DNA of 15,264 nucleotides, from the NCBI GenBank assembly GCA_002332755.1, contig DDBO01000100.1, forward strand, positions 1-15,264. Reading direction: 5' to 3'. Positions within the stretch are counted from its first letter, which is position 1. The number at the start of each line of letters is the position of its first letter. The translations under genes and the position numbers were made by a program. This DNA is from Bacteroidales bacterium UBA2030. GTDB taxonomy: Bacteria; Bacteroidota; Bacteroidia; Bacteroidales; TTA-H9. Below the pieces are notes generated by a model that searched no databases, had not been told where the DNA came from, and saw only the letters and a program-made list of their open reading frames with translations. Below are positions 15,196 through 15,264 of the stretch, in pieces.

Positions 15196-15236
15196 TGTAC
15201 ATTTTGATTTGAGAAAATTACACATTTTGATTTGAG
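15196..15236 (+). repeat. Direct repeat pair, candidate end of an IS21-type insertion sequence
   Basis: The 15-base motif ACATTTTGATTTGAG occurs at 15199-15213 and again at 15222-15236, an exact 23-base period; extended to 15196 the first copy begins with TG. Insertion sequences of the IS21 family begin with TG and carry several directly repeated terminal blocks for transposase binding, which fits the look of this stretch. It begins eight bases after the last phage stop codon and leads to the window edge, so any istA/istB genes would be outside. It might instead be an operator repeat or a chance tandem duplication. No inverted partner is available in the window. Confidence 0.45.
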
Positions 15237-15264
15237 GATTATAAACAGCAGGCGCTATTTTGGG

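Noticed and set aside
15199..15236. The two TTTG-containing repeats read as a Bacteroidetes promoter (TTTG at -33, TAnnTTTG at -7).
   Set aside because: The spacing between the TTTG blocks is 23 bases, shorter than the usual arrangement, and the second block lacks a TA two bases before TTTG. The exact repeat is better explained as a duplicated block.
1..15264. CRISPR arrays, rRNA, riboswitches, toxin-antitoxin or defence genes.
   Set aside because: I looked for regularly spaced repeats, structured leaders and small gene pairs outside the tail operon and saw none. Every stretch is accounted for by tail or lysis genes, and there is no gene-free stretch above 300 bases.

Overview
The window carries one strand-uniform block of late phage genes that encodes a contractile (myovirus-type) tail and its lysis functions. 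Every supported gene lies on the + strand, most neighbours overlap or abut (ATGA, TAATG and TGATG junctions), and no gap between genes exceeds about 110 bases. The host is most likely a member of Bacteroidetes. The pointers are the near-absence of Shine-Dalgarno sequences, A-rich leaders before the start codons, a tRNA with no encoded CCA, and tail proteins resembling those I associate with Bacteroidetes prophages. This host call is inference, since no ribosomal or other marker gene is present.

Layout. Bases 1-47 are the 3' part of a tRNA with anticodon CAT. Eighteen bases later a lysis module begins: a small two-helix membrane protein (66-290), an M15-type zinc peptidase acting as endolysin (277-699), and a second holin-like membrane protein (710-1228). 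A small protein of unknown role follows (1206-1553). The tail shaft comes next: sheath (1567-2745), tube (2749-3183), a tail assembly chaperone whose two reading frames meet at a canonical A AAA AAA slippery site (3186-3503 and 3186-3715), and the tape measure protein (3827-5797). The hub and spike follow: an adaptor-like protein (5794-6384), a gp27/gpD-like hub (6381-7319), an OB-fold spike (7316-7804), and a small protein (7797-8012). The wedge genes are a gp25-like protein (8023-8322), a LysM-like/beta-sandwich protein (8319-8888), a J-like protein (8888-9781) and an I-like protein (9784-10248). The host-recognition end holds a fibre-like protein (10248-11063), a beta-helix tailspike (11079-13292), and a protein with a NodB-deacetylase-like domain plus a carbohydrate-binding-like C-terminus (13301-15187).

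The shaft, hub and wedge proteins would assemble into the injection machine, with the frameshifted chaperone loading the tape measure. The last three genes would give it a target, probably a surface polysaccharide. The holins and peptidase would release particles by lysis. The last two genes are visibly richer in A/T and in AGA arginine codons than the shaft genes, which suggests a swapped receptor-binding cassette.

The window ends with two direct copies of a 15-base motif that look like the end of an IS21-type insertion sequence. No capsid, portal, terminase, integrase or repressor gene is visible. The window is therefore compatible with an internal piece of a prophage, or with a tail-only particle locus (tailocin) placed directly beside a tRNA gene. 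It cannot decide between them.
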